Translations under genes and position numbers: made by a program | Notes under the pieces: model-generated | The model's input: only the letters and a program-made list of their open reading frames with translations | Databases searched by the model: none | What the model was told of the DNA's origin: nothing | Source of the DNA: Pisaster brevispinus | Lineage: Eukaryota; Echinodermata; Asteroidea; Forcipulatida; Asteriidae | Direction of reading: 5' to 3' | Assembly (NCBI GenBank): GCA_023634235.1 | Contig: JAMKCF010000060.1 | Span: forward strand, 310,001 to 374,000 | Length of the DNA stretch: 64,000 nt | Shown: in pieces, positions 48,727 to 61,400 of the stretch | Layout of the letters: every line of letters starts with the position of its first letter | Numbering within the stretch: position 1 is the stretch's first letter

Positions 48727-50058
48727 CTGACGATTCTGTAGGCGAGGCGAGCGGCCTGGATGTTAGGCCTACCCCTAAGAAAAATTGAAAAAAAAAAAAA
48801 AAAAAAAAAGTCAGAAGCAAGGTCGTTCCGGCAGGGGTCATGGCCCAAAATAAAAGTGCGGTGAATTTGGGAATAGCTCCCGATCTAGGAGGGCTAGAGG
48901 GATGATTTTTTGGCCTGACTCTGCCTTAGGTATCCCTGCATCCGAAAATTAGACTTTTACGGCCGTTGCGGGCAGGCTTCACACCGGAAAAGACCAGCAA
49001 GCGGGGACACTCCGAAAGCCCCGCAAAACATCAACTTGATTTTGCTGTAAAAAGACACAAATACAAAATAAGGAGGGTCACATCACCCCCAGGGCAATAT
49101 CGAATCTGCACAATTTTAGTACCACTGTAAAGCCCGTTTCTAAGGCTCCCTCTCCCGTGAGTTTGGGGTCGCTGACGATTCTGTAGGCGAGGCGAGCGGC
49201 CTTGATGTTAGGCCTACCCCTAAGAAAAATTGAAAAAAAAAAAAAAAAAAAAAAAAACCAGAAGCAAGGTCGTGCCGGCAGGGGTCATGGCCCAAAATAA
49301 AAGTGCGGTGAATTTGGGAATAACTCCCGATTTAGGAGGGCTAGAGGGATGATTTTTTGGCCTGACTCTGCCTTAGGTATCCCTGCATCCGAAAATTAGA
49401 CTTTTACGGCCGTTGCGGGCAGGCTTCACACCGGAAAAGACCAGCAAGCGGGGACACTCCGAAAGCCCCCCAAAACATCAACGTGATTTTGCTGTAAAAA
49501 GACACAAATACAAAATAAGGAGGGTCACATCAGCCCCAGGGCAATATCGAATCTGCACAATTTTAGTACCACTGTAAAGCCCGTTTCAAGGGCTCCCTCT
49601 CCCGTGAGTTTGGGGTCGCTGACGATTCTGTAGGCGAGGCGAGCGGCCTGGATGTTAGGCCTACCCCTAAGAAAAATTGAAAAAAAAACAAAAAAAAAAA
49701 CCCAGAAGCAAGGTCGTGCCGGCAGGGGTCATGGCCCAAAATAAAAGTGCATTGAATTTGGGAATAACTCCCGATCTAGGAGGGCTAGAGGGATGATTTT
49801 TGGCCTGACTCTGCCTTAGGTATCCCTGCATCCGAAAATTTGACTTTTACGGCCGTTGCGGGCAGGCTTCACACCGGAAAAGACCAGCAAGCGGGGACAC
49901 TCCGAAAGCCCCCCAAAACATCAACTTGATTTTGCTGTAAAAAGACACAAATACAAAATAAGGAGGGTCACATCACCCCCAGGGCAATATCGAATCTGCA
50001 CAATTTTAGTACCACTGTACCCGTTTCAAGGGCTCCCTCTCCCGTGAGTTTGGGGTCG
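48727..50058 (+). repeat. Three consecutive class A monomers
   Basis: Starts: 48727, 49172 and 49619. The first ends with CGTTTCTAAGGCTCCC and the second has CCCGATTTAGGAGG, both found in the 22.2 kb region. The third has CATTGAATTTGGG, CCGAAAATTTGAC and the TGTACCCG loss near 50017, and precedes a shortened unit as at 22232. Confidence 0.86.
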
Positions 50059-50403
50059 CTGACGATTCTGTAGGCGAGGCGAGCGGCCTGGATGTTAGGC
50101 CCACCCCTAAGAGAAATTGAATAAGTCCCGATGTAGGAGGGCTTTACCTGACTCTGCCTTAGGTATCCCTGCATCCGAAAATTTGACTTTTACGGCCGTT
50201 GCGGGCAGGCTTCACACCGGAAAAGACCAGCAAGCGGGGACACTCCGAAAGCCCCGCAAAACATCAACGTGATGTTGCTGTAAAAAGACACAAATACAAA
50301 ATAAGGAGGGTCACATCACCCCAGGGCAATATCGAATCTGCACAATTTTAGTACCACTGTAAAGCCCGTTTCAAGGGCTCCCTCTCCCGTGAGTTTGGGG
50401 TCG
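50059..50403 (+). repeat. Shortened monomer, 345 bp
   Basis: It has the same join (GAGAAATTGAATAAGTCCCG) as at 22676 plus a further loss of about 15 bp that turns GGGCTAGAGAGATGATTTTTTTACC into GGGCTTTACC. The second loss is private to this copy. Confidence 0.87.
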
Positions 50404-50815
50404 CTGACGATTCTGTAGGCGAGGCGAGCGGCCTGGATGTTAGGCCCACCCCTTAGAGAAATAAGAAAACAAAAACCAGGGGTAATGGCCCAAAATAAAA
50501 GTGCGGTGATTTTGGGAATAAGTCCCGATCTAGGAGGGCTAGAGAGATGATTTTTTACCTGACTCTGCCTTAGGTATCCCTGCATCCGAAAATTAGACTT
50601 TTACGGCCGTTGCGGGCAGGCTTCACACCGGAAAAGACCAGCAAGCGGGGACACTCCGAAAGCCCTCCAAAACATCAACTTGATTTTGCTGTAAAAAGAC
50701 ACAAATACAAAATAAGGAGGGTCACATCACCCCCAGGGCAATATCGAATCTGCACAATTTTAGTACCACTGTAAAGCCCGTTTCAAGGGCTCCCTCTCCC
50801 GTGAGTTTGGGGTTG
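50404..50815 (+). repeat. Class B monomer (412 bp)
   Basis: B copy with GAAATAAGAAAAC, GATTTTTTACC (one T fewer) and AAAGCCCTCCAAAAC. Confidence 0.84.
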
Positions 50816-51617
50816 CTGACGATTCTGTAGGCGAGGCGAGCGGCCTGGATGTTAGGCCTACCCCTAAGAAAAATTGAAAAAAAAAAAAAAAAAAAAAACC
50901 CAGAAGCAAGGTCGTGCCGGCAGGGGTCATGGCCCAAAATAAAAGTGCGGTGAATTTGGGAATAACTCCCGATCTAGGAGGGCTAGAGGGATGATTTTTT
51001 GGCCTGACTCTGCCTTAGGTATCCCTGCATCCGAAATTTTAACTTTTACGGCCGTTGCGGGCAGGCTTCACACCGGAAAAGACCAGCAAGCGGGGACACT
51101 CCGAAAGCCCCCCAAAACATCAACTTGATTTTGCTGTAAAAAGACACAAATACAAAATAAGGAGTGTCACATCACCCCCAGGGCAATATCGAATCTGCAC
51201 AATTTTAGTACAACTGTACCCGTTTCAAGGGCTCCCTCTCCCGTGAGTTTGGGGTCGCTGACGATTCTGTAGGCGAGGCGAGCGGCCTGGATGTTAGGCC
51301 CACCCCTAAGAGAAATTGAATAAGTCCCGATCTAGGAGGGCTAGAGAGATGATTTTTTTACCTGACTCTGCCTTAGGTATCCCTGCATCCGAAAATTAGA
51401 CTTTTACGGCCGTTGCGGGCAGGCTTCACACCGGAAAAGACCAGCAAGCGGGGACACTCCGAAAGCCCCGCAAAACATCAACGTGATGTTGCTGTAAAAA
51501 GACACAAATACAAAATAAGGAGGGTCACATCACCCCAGGGCAATATCGAATCTGCACAATTTTAGTACCACTGTAAAGCCCGTTTCAAGGGCTCCCTCTC
51601 CCGTGAGTTTGGGGTCG
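50816..51617 (+). repeat. Class A plus shortened monomer, third copy
   Basis: Starts: 50816 (A with the TGTACCCG loss near 51216 and CCGAAATTTTAAC) and 51258 (360-bp shortened unit with GAGAAATTGAATAAGTCCCG). The pair repeats the arrangement at 22232-23036 and 49619-50403. ACGTGATGTTGCTG and ATCACCCCAGGG are shared with the unit at 50059. Confidence 0.87.
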
Positions 51618-53777
51618 CTGACGATTCTGTAGGCGAGGCGAGCGGCCTGGATGTTAGGCCTACCCCTAAGAAAAATTGAAAAAAAAAACAAAAAAAAAAA
51701 ACCCAGAAGCAAGGTCGTGCCGGCAGGGGTCATGGCCCAAAATAAAAGTGCGGTGAATTTGGGAATAACTCCCGATCTAGGAGGGCTAGAGGGATGATTT
51801 TTTGGCCTGACTCTGCCTTAGGTATCCCTGCATCCGAAAATTAAACTTTTACGGCCGTTGCGGGCAGGCTTCACACCGGAAAAGACCAGCAAGCGGGGAC
51901 ACTCCGAAAGCCCCGCAAAACATCAACGTGATTTTGCTGTAAAAAGACACAAATACAAAATAAGGAGGGTCACATCACCCCCAGGGCAATATCAAATCTG
52001 CACAATTTTAGTACCACTGTAAAGCCCGTTTCAAGGGCTCCCTCTCCCGTGAGTTTGGGGTCGCTGACGATTCTGTAGGCGAGGCGAGCGGCCTGGATGT
52101 TAGGCCCACCCCTTAGAGAAATAGGAAAACAAAAACCAGGGGTAATGGCCCAAAATAAAAGTGCGGTGATTTTGGGAATAAGTCCCGATCTAGGAGGGCT
52201 AGAGAGATGATTTTTTTACCTGACTCTGCCTTAGGTATCCCTGCATCCGAAAATTAGACTTTTACGGCCGTTGCGGGCAGGCTTCACACCGGAAAAGACC
52301 AGCAAGCGGGGACACTCCGAAAGCCCCCCAAAACATCAACTTGATTTTGCTGTAAAAAGACACAAATACAAAATAAGGAGGGTCACATCACCCCCAGGGC
52401 AATATCGAATCTGCACAATTTTAGTACCACTGTAAAGCCCGTTTCAAGGGCTCCCTCTCCCGTGAGTTTGGGGTCGCTGACGATTCTGTAGGCGAGGCGA
52501 GCGGCCTGGATGCTAGGCCTACCCCTAAGAAAAATTGGAAAAAAAAATAAATAAAAAACCCAGAAGCAAGGTCGTGCCGGCAGGGGTCATGGCCCAAAAT
52601 AAAAGTGCGGTGAATTTGGGAATAACTCCCGATCTAGGAGGGCTAGAGGGATGATTTTTTGGCCTGACTCTGCCTTAGGTATCCCTGCATCCGAAAATTA
52701 GACTTTTACGGCCGTTGCGGGCAGGCTTCACACCGGAAAAGACCAGCAAGCGGGGACACTCCGAAAGCCCCCCAAAACATCAACGTGATTTTGCTGTAAA
52801 AAGACACAAATACAAAATAAGGAGGGTCACATCACCCCCAGGGCAATATCGAATCTGCACAATTTTAGTACCACTGTAAAGCCCGTTTCAAGGGCTCCCT
52901 CTCCCGTGAGTTTGGGGTCGCTGACGATTCTGTAGGCGAGGCGAGCGGCCTGGATGTTAGGCCCACCCCTTAGAGAAATAGGAAAACAAAAACCAGGGGT
53001 AATGGCCCAAAATAAAAGTGCGGTGATTTTGGGAATAAGTCCCGATCTAGGAGGGCTAGAGAGATGATTTTTTTACCTGACTCTGCCTTAGGTATCCCTG
53101 CATCCGAAAATTAGACTTTTACGTCCGTTGCGGGCAGGCTTCACACCGGAAAAGACCAGCAAGCGGGGACACTCCGAAAGCCCCCCAAAACATCAACTTG
53201 ATTTTGCTGTAAAAAGACACAAATACAAAATAAGGAGGGTCACATCACCCCCAGGGCAATATCGAATCTGCACAATTTTAGTACCACTGTAAAGCCCGTT
53301 TCAAGGGCTCCCTCTCCCGTGAGTTTGGGGTCGCTGACGATTCTGTAGGCGAGGCGAGCGGCCTGGATGTTAGGCCTACCCCTAAGAAAAATTGAAAAAA
53401 AAAAAAAAAAAAAAAAACAGAAGCAAGGTCGTGCCGGCAGGGGTCATGGCCCAAAATAAAAGTGCGTTGAATTTGGGAATAACTCCCGATCTAGGAGGGC
53501 TAGAGGGATTATTTTTTGGCCTGACTCTGCCTTAGGTATCCCTGCATCCGTAAATTAGACTTTTACGGCCGTTGCGGGCAGGCTTCACACCGGAAAAGAC
53601 CAGCAAGCGGGGACACTCCGAAAGCACCGCAAAACATCAACGTGATTTTGCTGTAAAAAGACACAAATACAAAATAAGGAGGGTCACATCACCCCCAGGG
53701 CAATATCGAATCTGCACAATTTTAGTACCACTGTAAAGCCCGTTTCAAGGGCTCCCTCTCCCGTGAGTTTGGAGTCG
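51618..53777 (+). repeat. A-B dimers (ABABA)
   Basis: Starts: 51618 A, 52064 B, 52477 A, 52921 B, 53334 A. Mostly plain alternation. The A run at 52477 is short and broken by T (AAAAAATAAATAAAAAACCC). 53334 has GTGCGTTGAATTTGG and CCGTAAATTAGAC. Confidence 0.88.
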
Positions 53778-55936
53778 CTGACGATTCTGAAGGCGAGGCG
53801 AGCGGCCTGGATGTTAGGCCTTCCCCTAAGAAAAATTGAAAAAAAAAAAAAAAAAAAAAACCCAGAAGCAAGGTCGTGCCGGCAGGGGTCATGGCCCAAA
53901 ATAAAAGTGCGGTGAATTTGGGAATAACTCCCGATCTAGGAGGGCTAGAGGGATGATTTTTTGGCCTGACTCTGCCTTAGGTATCCCTGCATCCGAAAAT
54001 TAGACTTTTACGGCCGTTGCGGGCAGGCTTTACACCGGAAAAGACCAGCAAGCGGGGACACTCCGAAAGCCCCGCAAAACATCAACGTGATTTTGCTGTA
54101 AAAAGACACAAATACAAAACAAGGAGGGTCACATCACCCCCAGGGCAATATCGAATCTGCACAATTTTAGTACCACTGTAAAGCCCGTTTCAAGGGCTCC
54201 CTCTCCCGTGAGTTTGGGGTTGCTGACGATTCTGTAGGCGAGGCGAGCGGCCTGGATGTTAGGCCCTCCCCTTAGAGAAATAGGAAAACAAAAACCTGGG
54301 GTAATGGCCCAAAATAAAAGTGCGGTGATTTTGGGAATAAGTCCCGATCTAGGAGGGCTAGAGAGATGATTTTTTTACCTGACTCTGCCTTAGGTATCCC
54401 TGCATCCGAAAATTAGACTTTTACGGCCGTTGCGGGCAGGCTTCACACCGGAAAAGACCAGCAAGCGGTAACACTCCGAAAGCCCCCCAAAACATCAACT
54501 TGATTTTGCTGTAAAAAGACACAAATACAAAATAAGGAGGGTCACATCACCCCCAGGGCAATATCGAATCTGCACAATTTTAGTACCACTGTAAAGCCCG
54601 TTTCAAGGGCTCCCTCTCCCGTGAGTTTGGGGTCGCTGACGATTCTGTAGGCGAGGCGAGCGGCCTGGATGTTAGGCCTACCCCTAAGAAAAATTGAAAA
54701 AAAAAACAAAAAAAAACCCAGAAGCAAGGTCGTGCCGGCAGGGGTCATGGCCCAAAATAAAAGTGCGGTGAATTTGGGAATAACTCCCGATCTAGGAGGG
54801 CTAGAGGGATGATTTTTTGGCCTGACTCTGCCTTAGGTATCCCTGCATCCGAAAATTAGACTTTTACGGCCGTTGCGGTCAGGCTTCACACCGGAAAAGA
54901 CCAGCAAGCGGGGACACTCCGAAAGCCCCGCAAAACATCAACGTGATTTTGCTGTAAAAAGACACAAATACAAAATAAGGAGGGTCACATCACCCCCAGG
55001 GAAATATCAAATCTGCACAATTTTAGTACCACTGTAAAGCCCGTTACAAGGGCTCCCTCTCCCGTGAGTTTGGGGTTGCTGACGATTCTGTAGGCGAGGC
55101 GAGCGGCCTGGATGTTAGGCCTACCCCTAAGAAAAATTGAAAAAAAAAAAAAAAAAAAAAACCCAGAAGCAAGGTCGTGCCGGCAGGGGTCATGGCCCAA
55201 AATAAAAGTGCGGTGAATTTGGGAATAACTCCCGATCTAGGAGGGCTAGAGGGATGATTTTTTGGCCTGACTCTGCCTTAGGTATCCCTGCATTCGAAAA
55301 TTAGACTTTTACGGCCGTTGCGGGCAGGCTTCACACCGGAAAAGACCAGCAAGCGGGGACACTCCGAAAGCCCCGCAAAACATCAACGTGGTTTTGCTGT
55401 AAAAAGACACAAACACAAAATAAGGAGGGTCACATCACCCCCAGGGCAATATCGAATCTGCACAATTTTAGTACCACTGTAAAGCCCGTTTCAAGGGCTC
55501 CCTCTCCCGTGAGTTTGGGGTCGCTGACGATTCTGTAGGCGAGGCGAGCGGCCTGGATGTTAGACCCACCACTTAGAGAAATAGGAAAACAAAAACCAGG
55601 GGTAATGGCCCAAAATAAAAGTGCGGTGATTTTGGGAATAAGTCCCGATCTAGGAGGGCTAGAGAGATGATTTTTTTACCTGACTCTGCCTTAGGTATCC
55701 CTGCATCCGAAAATTAGACTTTTACGGCCGTTGCGGGCAGGCTTCACACCGGAAAAGACCAGCAAGCGGGGACACTCTGAAAGCCCCGCAAAACATCAAC
55801 GTGATTTTGCTGTAAAAAGACACAAATACAAAATAAGGAGGGTCACATCACCCCCAGGGCAATATCGAATCTGCACAATTTTAGTACCACTGTAAAGCCC
55901 GTTTCAAGGGCTCCCTCTCCCGTGAGTTTGGAGTCG
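53778..55936 (+). repeat. ABAAB block beginning with a GGAGTCGCTG/CTGAAGGCG A
   Basis: Starts: 53778 (A, GATTCTGAAGGCG, preceded by GGAGTCG), 54223 (B, CCCTCCCC), 54636 (A), 55079 (A), 55524 (B, AGACCCACCACTTAG). The first A also has CAGGCTTTACACC. The same marked A returns at 55937, 2159 bp later, indicating a local duplication. Confidence 0.86.
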
Positions 55937-57245
55937 CTGACGATTCTGAAGGCGAGGCGAGCGGCCTGGATGTTAGGCCTACCCCTAAGAAAAATTGAAA
56001 AAAAAAAAAAAAAAAAAAAAAACCCAGAAGCAAGGTCGTGCCGGCAGGGGTCATGGCCCAAAATAAAAGTGCGGTGAATTTGGGAATAACTCCCGATCTA
56101 GGAGGGCTAGAGGGATGATTTTTTGGCCTGACTCTGCCTTAGGTATCCCTGCATCCGAAAATTAGACTTTTACGGCCGTTGCGGGCAGGCTTTACACCGG
56201 AAAAGACCAGCAAGCGGGGACACTCCGAAAGCCCCGCAAAACATCAACGTGATTTTGCTGTAAAAAGACACAAATACAAAATAAGGAGGGTCACATCATC
56301 CCCAGGGCAATATCGAATCTGCACAATTTTAGTACAACTGTAAAGCCCGTTTCAAGCGCTCCCTCTCCCGTGAGTTTGGGGTCGCTGACAATTCTGTATG
56401 CGAGGCGAGCGGCCTGGATGTTAGGCCCACCCCTTAGAGAAATAGGAAAACAAAAACCAGGGGTAATGGCCCAAAATAAAAGTGCGGTGATTTGGGGAAT
56501 AAGTCCCGATCTAGGAGGGCTAGAGAGATGATTTTTTTACCTGACTCTGCCTTAGGTATCCCTGCATCCGAAAATTAGACTTTTACGGCCGTTGCCGGTA
56601 GGCTTCACACCGGAAAAGACCAGCAAGCGGGGACACTCCGAAAGCCCCGCAAAACATCAACTTGATTTTGCTGTAAAAAGACACAAATACAAAATAAGGA
56701 GGGTCACATCACCCCCAGGGCAATATCGAATCTGCACAATTTTAGTACCACTGTAAAGCCCGTTTCAAGGGCTCCCTCTCCCGTGAGTTTGGGGTCGCTG
56801 ACAATTCTGTAGGCGAGGCGAGCGGCCTGGATGTTAGGCCTACCCCTAAGAAAAATTGAAAAAAAAAAAAAAAAAAAAAAAAACCCAGAAGCAAGGTCGT
56901 GCCGGCAGGGGTCATGGCCCAAAATAAAAGTGCGGTGAACTTGGGAATAACTCCCGATCTAGGAGGGCTAGAGGGATGATTTTTTGGCCTGACTCTGCCT
57001 TAGGTATCCCTGCATCCGAAAATTAGACTTTTACGGCCGTTGCGGGCAGGCTTCACACCGGAAAAGACCAGCAAGCGGGGACACTCCGAAAGCCCCCCAA
57101 AACATCAACTTGATTTTGCTGTAAAAAGACACAAATACAAAATAAGGAGGGTCACATCACCCCCAGGGCAATATCGAATCTGCACAATTTTAGTACCACT
57201 GTAAAGCCCGTTTCAAGGGCTCCCTCTCCCGTGAGTTTGGGGTTG
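55937..57245 (+). repeat. ABA, start of second copy of the 53778 block
   Basis: Starts: 55937 (A, GATTCTGAAGGCG, CAGGCTTTACACC), 56385 (B, TGACAATTCTGTATGCG), 56798 (A, TGACAATTCTG). The match to 53778 is clear in the first monomer and weakens afterwards. Confidence 0.84.
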
Positions 57246-58483
57246 CTGACGATTCTGTAGGCGAGGCGAGCGGCCTGGATGTTAGGCCCACCCCTTAGAG
57301 AAATAGGAAAACAAAAACCAGGGGTAATGGCCCAAAATAAAAGTGCGGTGAATTTGGGAATAACTCCCGATCTAGGAGGGCTAGAGGGATGATTTTTTGG
57401 CCTGACTCTGCCTTAGGTATTCCTGCATCCGAAAATTAGACTTTTACGGCCGTTGCGGGCAGGCTTCACACCGGAAAGACCAGCAAGCGGGGACACTCCG
57501 AAAGCCCCGCAAAACATCAACGTGATTTTGCTGTAAAAAGACACAAATACAAAATAAGGAGGGTCACATCACCCCCAGGGCAATATCGAATCTGCACAAT
57601 TTTAATACCACTGTAAAGCCCGTTTCAAGGGCTCCCTCTCCCGTGAGTTTGGGGTTGCTGACGATTCTGTAGGCGAGGCGAGCGGCCTGGATGTTAGGCC
57701 CACCCCTTAGAGAAATAGGAAAACAAAAACCAGGGGTAATGGCCCAAAATAAAAGTGCGGTGATTTTGGGAATAAGTCCCGATCTAGGAGGGCTAGAGAG
57801 ATGATTTGTTTACCTGACTCTGCCTTAGGTATCTCTGCATCCGAAAATTAGACTTTTACGGCCGTTGCGGGCAGGCTTCACACCGGAAAAGACCAGCAAG
57901 CGGGGACACTCCGAAAGCCCCCCAAAACATCAACTTGATTTTGCTGTAAAAAGACACAAATACAAAATAAGGAGGGTCACATCACCCCCAGGGCAATATC
58001 GAATCTGCACAATTTTAGTACCACTGTAAAGCCCGTTTCAAGGGCTCCCTCTCCCGTGAGTTTGGGGTCGCTGACGATTCTGTAGGCGAGGCGAGCGGCC
58101 TGGATGTTAGGCCCACCCCTTAGAGAAATAGGAAAACAAAAACCAGGGGTAATGGCCCAAAATAAAAGTGCGGTGATTTTGGGAATAACTCCCGATCTAG
58201 GAGGGCTAGAGAGATGATTTTTTTACCTGACTCTGCCTTAGGTATCCCTGCATCCGAAAACTAGACTTTTACGGCCGTTGCGGGCAGGCTTCACACCGGA
58301 AAAGACCAGCAAGCGGGGACACTCCGAAAGCCCCCCAAAACATCAACTTGATTTTGCTGTAAAAAGACACAATAACAAAATAAGGAGGGTCACATCACCC
58401 CCAGGGCAATATCGAATCTGCACAATTTTAGTACCACTGTAAAGCCCGTTTCAAGGGCTCCCTCTCCCGTGAGTTTGGGGTCA
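57246..58483 (+). repeat. Three class B monomers, first a B/A hybrid
   Basis: Starts: 57246, 57658 and 58071. The first is class B through GTGCGGTGA, then switches to AATTTGGGAATAACTCCCG and GATTTTTTGGCC, and keeps class A marks to its end. It therefore is a hybrid whose switch lies near 57350. 58071 has AATAACTCCCG on an otherwise class B unit, a one-site class A patch. Confidence 0.86.
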
Positions 58484-61400
58484 CTGACGATTCTGTAGGC
58501 GAGGCGAGCGGCCTGGATGTTAGGACTACCCCTAAAAAAAATTGAAAAAAAAAAAAAAAAAAAAAAAACCAGAAGCAAGGTCGTGCCGGCAGGGGTCATG
58601 GCCCAAAATAAAAGTGCGGTGAATTTGGGAATAACTCCCGATCTAGGAGGGCTAGAGGGATGATTTTTTGGCCTGACTCTGCCTTAGGTATCCCTGCATC
58701 CGAAAATTAGACTTTTACGGCCGTTGCAGGCAGGCTTCACACCGGAAAAGACCAGCAAGCGGGGACACTCCGAAAGCCCCGCAAAACATCAACGTGATTT
58801 TGCTGTAAAAAGACACAAATACAAAATAAGGAGGGTCACATCACCCCCAGGGCAATATCGAATCTGCACAATTTTAGTACCACTGTAAAGCCCGTTTCAA
58901 GGGCTCCCTCTCCCGTGAGATTGGGGTCGCTGACGATTCTGTAGGCGAGGCGAGCGGCCTGGATGTTAGGCCCACCCCTTAGAGAAATAGGAAAACAAAA
59001 ACCAGGGGTCATGGCCAAAAATAAAAGTGCGGTGATTTTGGGAATAAGTCCCGATCTAGGAGGGCTAGAGAGATGATTTTTTTACCTGACTCTGCCTTAG
59101 GTATCCCTGCATCCGAAAATTAGACTTTTACGGCCGTTGCGGGCAGGCTTCACACCGGAAAAGACCAGCAAGCGGGAACACTCCGAAAGCCCCCCAAAAC
59201 ATCAACTTGATTTTGCTGTAAAAAGACACAAATACAAAATAAGGAGGGTCACATCACCCCCAGGGCAATATCGAATCTGCACAATTTTAGTACCACTGTA
59301 AAGCCCGTTTCAAGGGCTCCCTCTCCCGTGAGTTTGGGGTCACTGACGATTCTGTAGGCGAGGCGAGCGGCCTGGATGTTAGGCCTACTCCTAAAAAAAA
59401 TTGAAAAAAAAACAAACAAAAAACAAACCCAGAAGCAAGGTCGTGCCGGCAGGGGTCATGGCCCAAAATAAAAGTGCGGTGAATTTGGGAATAACTCCCG
59501 ATCTAGGAGGGCTAGAGGGATGATTTTTTGGCCTGACTCTGCCTTAGGTATCCCTGCATCCGAAAATTAGACTTTTACGGCCGTTGCGGGCAGGCTTCAC
59601 ACCGGAAAAGACCAGCAAGCGGGGACACTCCGAAAGCCCCGCAAAACATCAACGTGATTTTGCTGTAAAAAGACACAAATACAAAATAAGGAGGGTCACA
59701 TCACCCCCAGGGCAATATCGAATCTGCACAATTTTAGTACCACTGTAAAGCCCGTTTCAAGGGCTCCCTCTCCCGTGAGTTTGGGGTCGCTGACGATTCT
59801 GTAGGCGAGGCGAGCGGCCTGGATGTTAGGCCCACCCCTTAGAGAAATAGGAAAACAAAAACCAGGGGTAATGGCCCAAAATAAAAGTGCGGTGATTTTG
59901 GGAATAAGTCCCGATCTAGGAGGGCTAGAGAGATGATTTTTTTACCTGACTCTGCCTTAGGTATCCCTGCATCCGAAAATTAGACTTTTACGGCCGTTGC
60001 GGGCAGGCTTCACACCGGAAAAGACCAGCAAGCGGGGACACTCCGAAAGCCCCCCAAAACATCAACTTGATTTTGCTGTAAAAAGACACAAATACAAAAT
60101 AAGGAGGGTCACATCACCCCCAGGGCAATATCGAATCTGCACAATTTAAGTACCACTGTAAAGCCCGTTTCAAGGGCTCCCTCTCCCGTGAGTTTGGGGT
60201 CGCTGACGATTCTGTAGGCGAGGCGAGCGGCCTGGATGTTAGGCCTACCCCTAAGAAAAATTGAAAAAAAAAACCAAAAAAAAAAAAACCCAGAAGCAAG
60301 GTCGTGCCGGCAGGGGTCATGGCCCAAAATAAAAGTGCGGTGAATTTGGGAATAACTCCCGATCTAGGAGGGCTAGAGGGATGATTTTTTGGCCTGACTC
60401 TGCCTTAGGTATCCCTGCATCCGAAAATTAGACTTTTACGGCCGTTGCGGGCAGGCTTCACACCGGAAAAGACCAGCAAGCGGGGACACTCCGAAAGCCC
60501 CGCAAAACATCAACGTGATTTTGCTGTAAAAAGACACAAATACAAAATAAGGAGGGTCACATCACCCCCAGGGCAATATCGAATCTGCACAATTTTAGTA
60601 CCACTGTAAAGCCCGTTTCAAGGGCTCCCTCTCCCGTGAGTTTGGGGTCGCTGACGATTCTGTAGGCGAGGCGAGCGGCCTGGATGTTAGGCCCACCCCT
60701 TAGAGAAATAGGAAAACAAAAACCAGGGGTTATGGCCAAAAATAAAAGTGCGGTGATTTTGGGAATAAGTCCCGATCTAGGAGTCCTAGAGAGATGATTT
60801 TTTTACCTGACTCTGCCTTAGGTATCCCTGCATCCGAAAATTAGACTTTTACGGCCGTTGCGGGCAGGCTTCACACCGGAAAAGACCAGCAAGCGGAAAC
60901 ACTCCGAAAGCCCCCAAAACATCAACTTGATTTTGCTGTAAAAAGACACAAATACAAAATAAGGAGGGTCACATCACCCCCAGGGCAATATCGAATCTGC
61001 ACAATTTTAGTACCACTGTAAAGCCCGTTTCAAGGGCTCCCTCTCCCGTGAGTTTGGGGTCACTGACGATTCTGTAGGCGAGGCGAGCGGCCTGGATGTT
61101 AGGACTACCCCTAAAAAAAATTGAAAAAAAAAAAAAAAAAAAAAAAAACCCAGAAGCAAGGTCGTGCCGGCAGGGGTCATGGCCCAAAATAAAAGTGCGG
61201 TGAATTTGGGAATAACTCCCGATCTAGGAGGGCGATAGGGAAGATTTTTTGGCCTGACTCTGCCTTAGGTATCCCTGCATCCGAAAATTAGACTTTTACG
61301 GCCGTTGCGGGCAGGCTTCACACCGGAAAAGACCAGCAAGCGGGGACACTCCGAAAGCCCCGCAAAACATCAACGTGATTTTGCTGTAAAAAGACACAAA

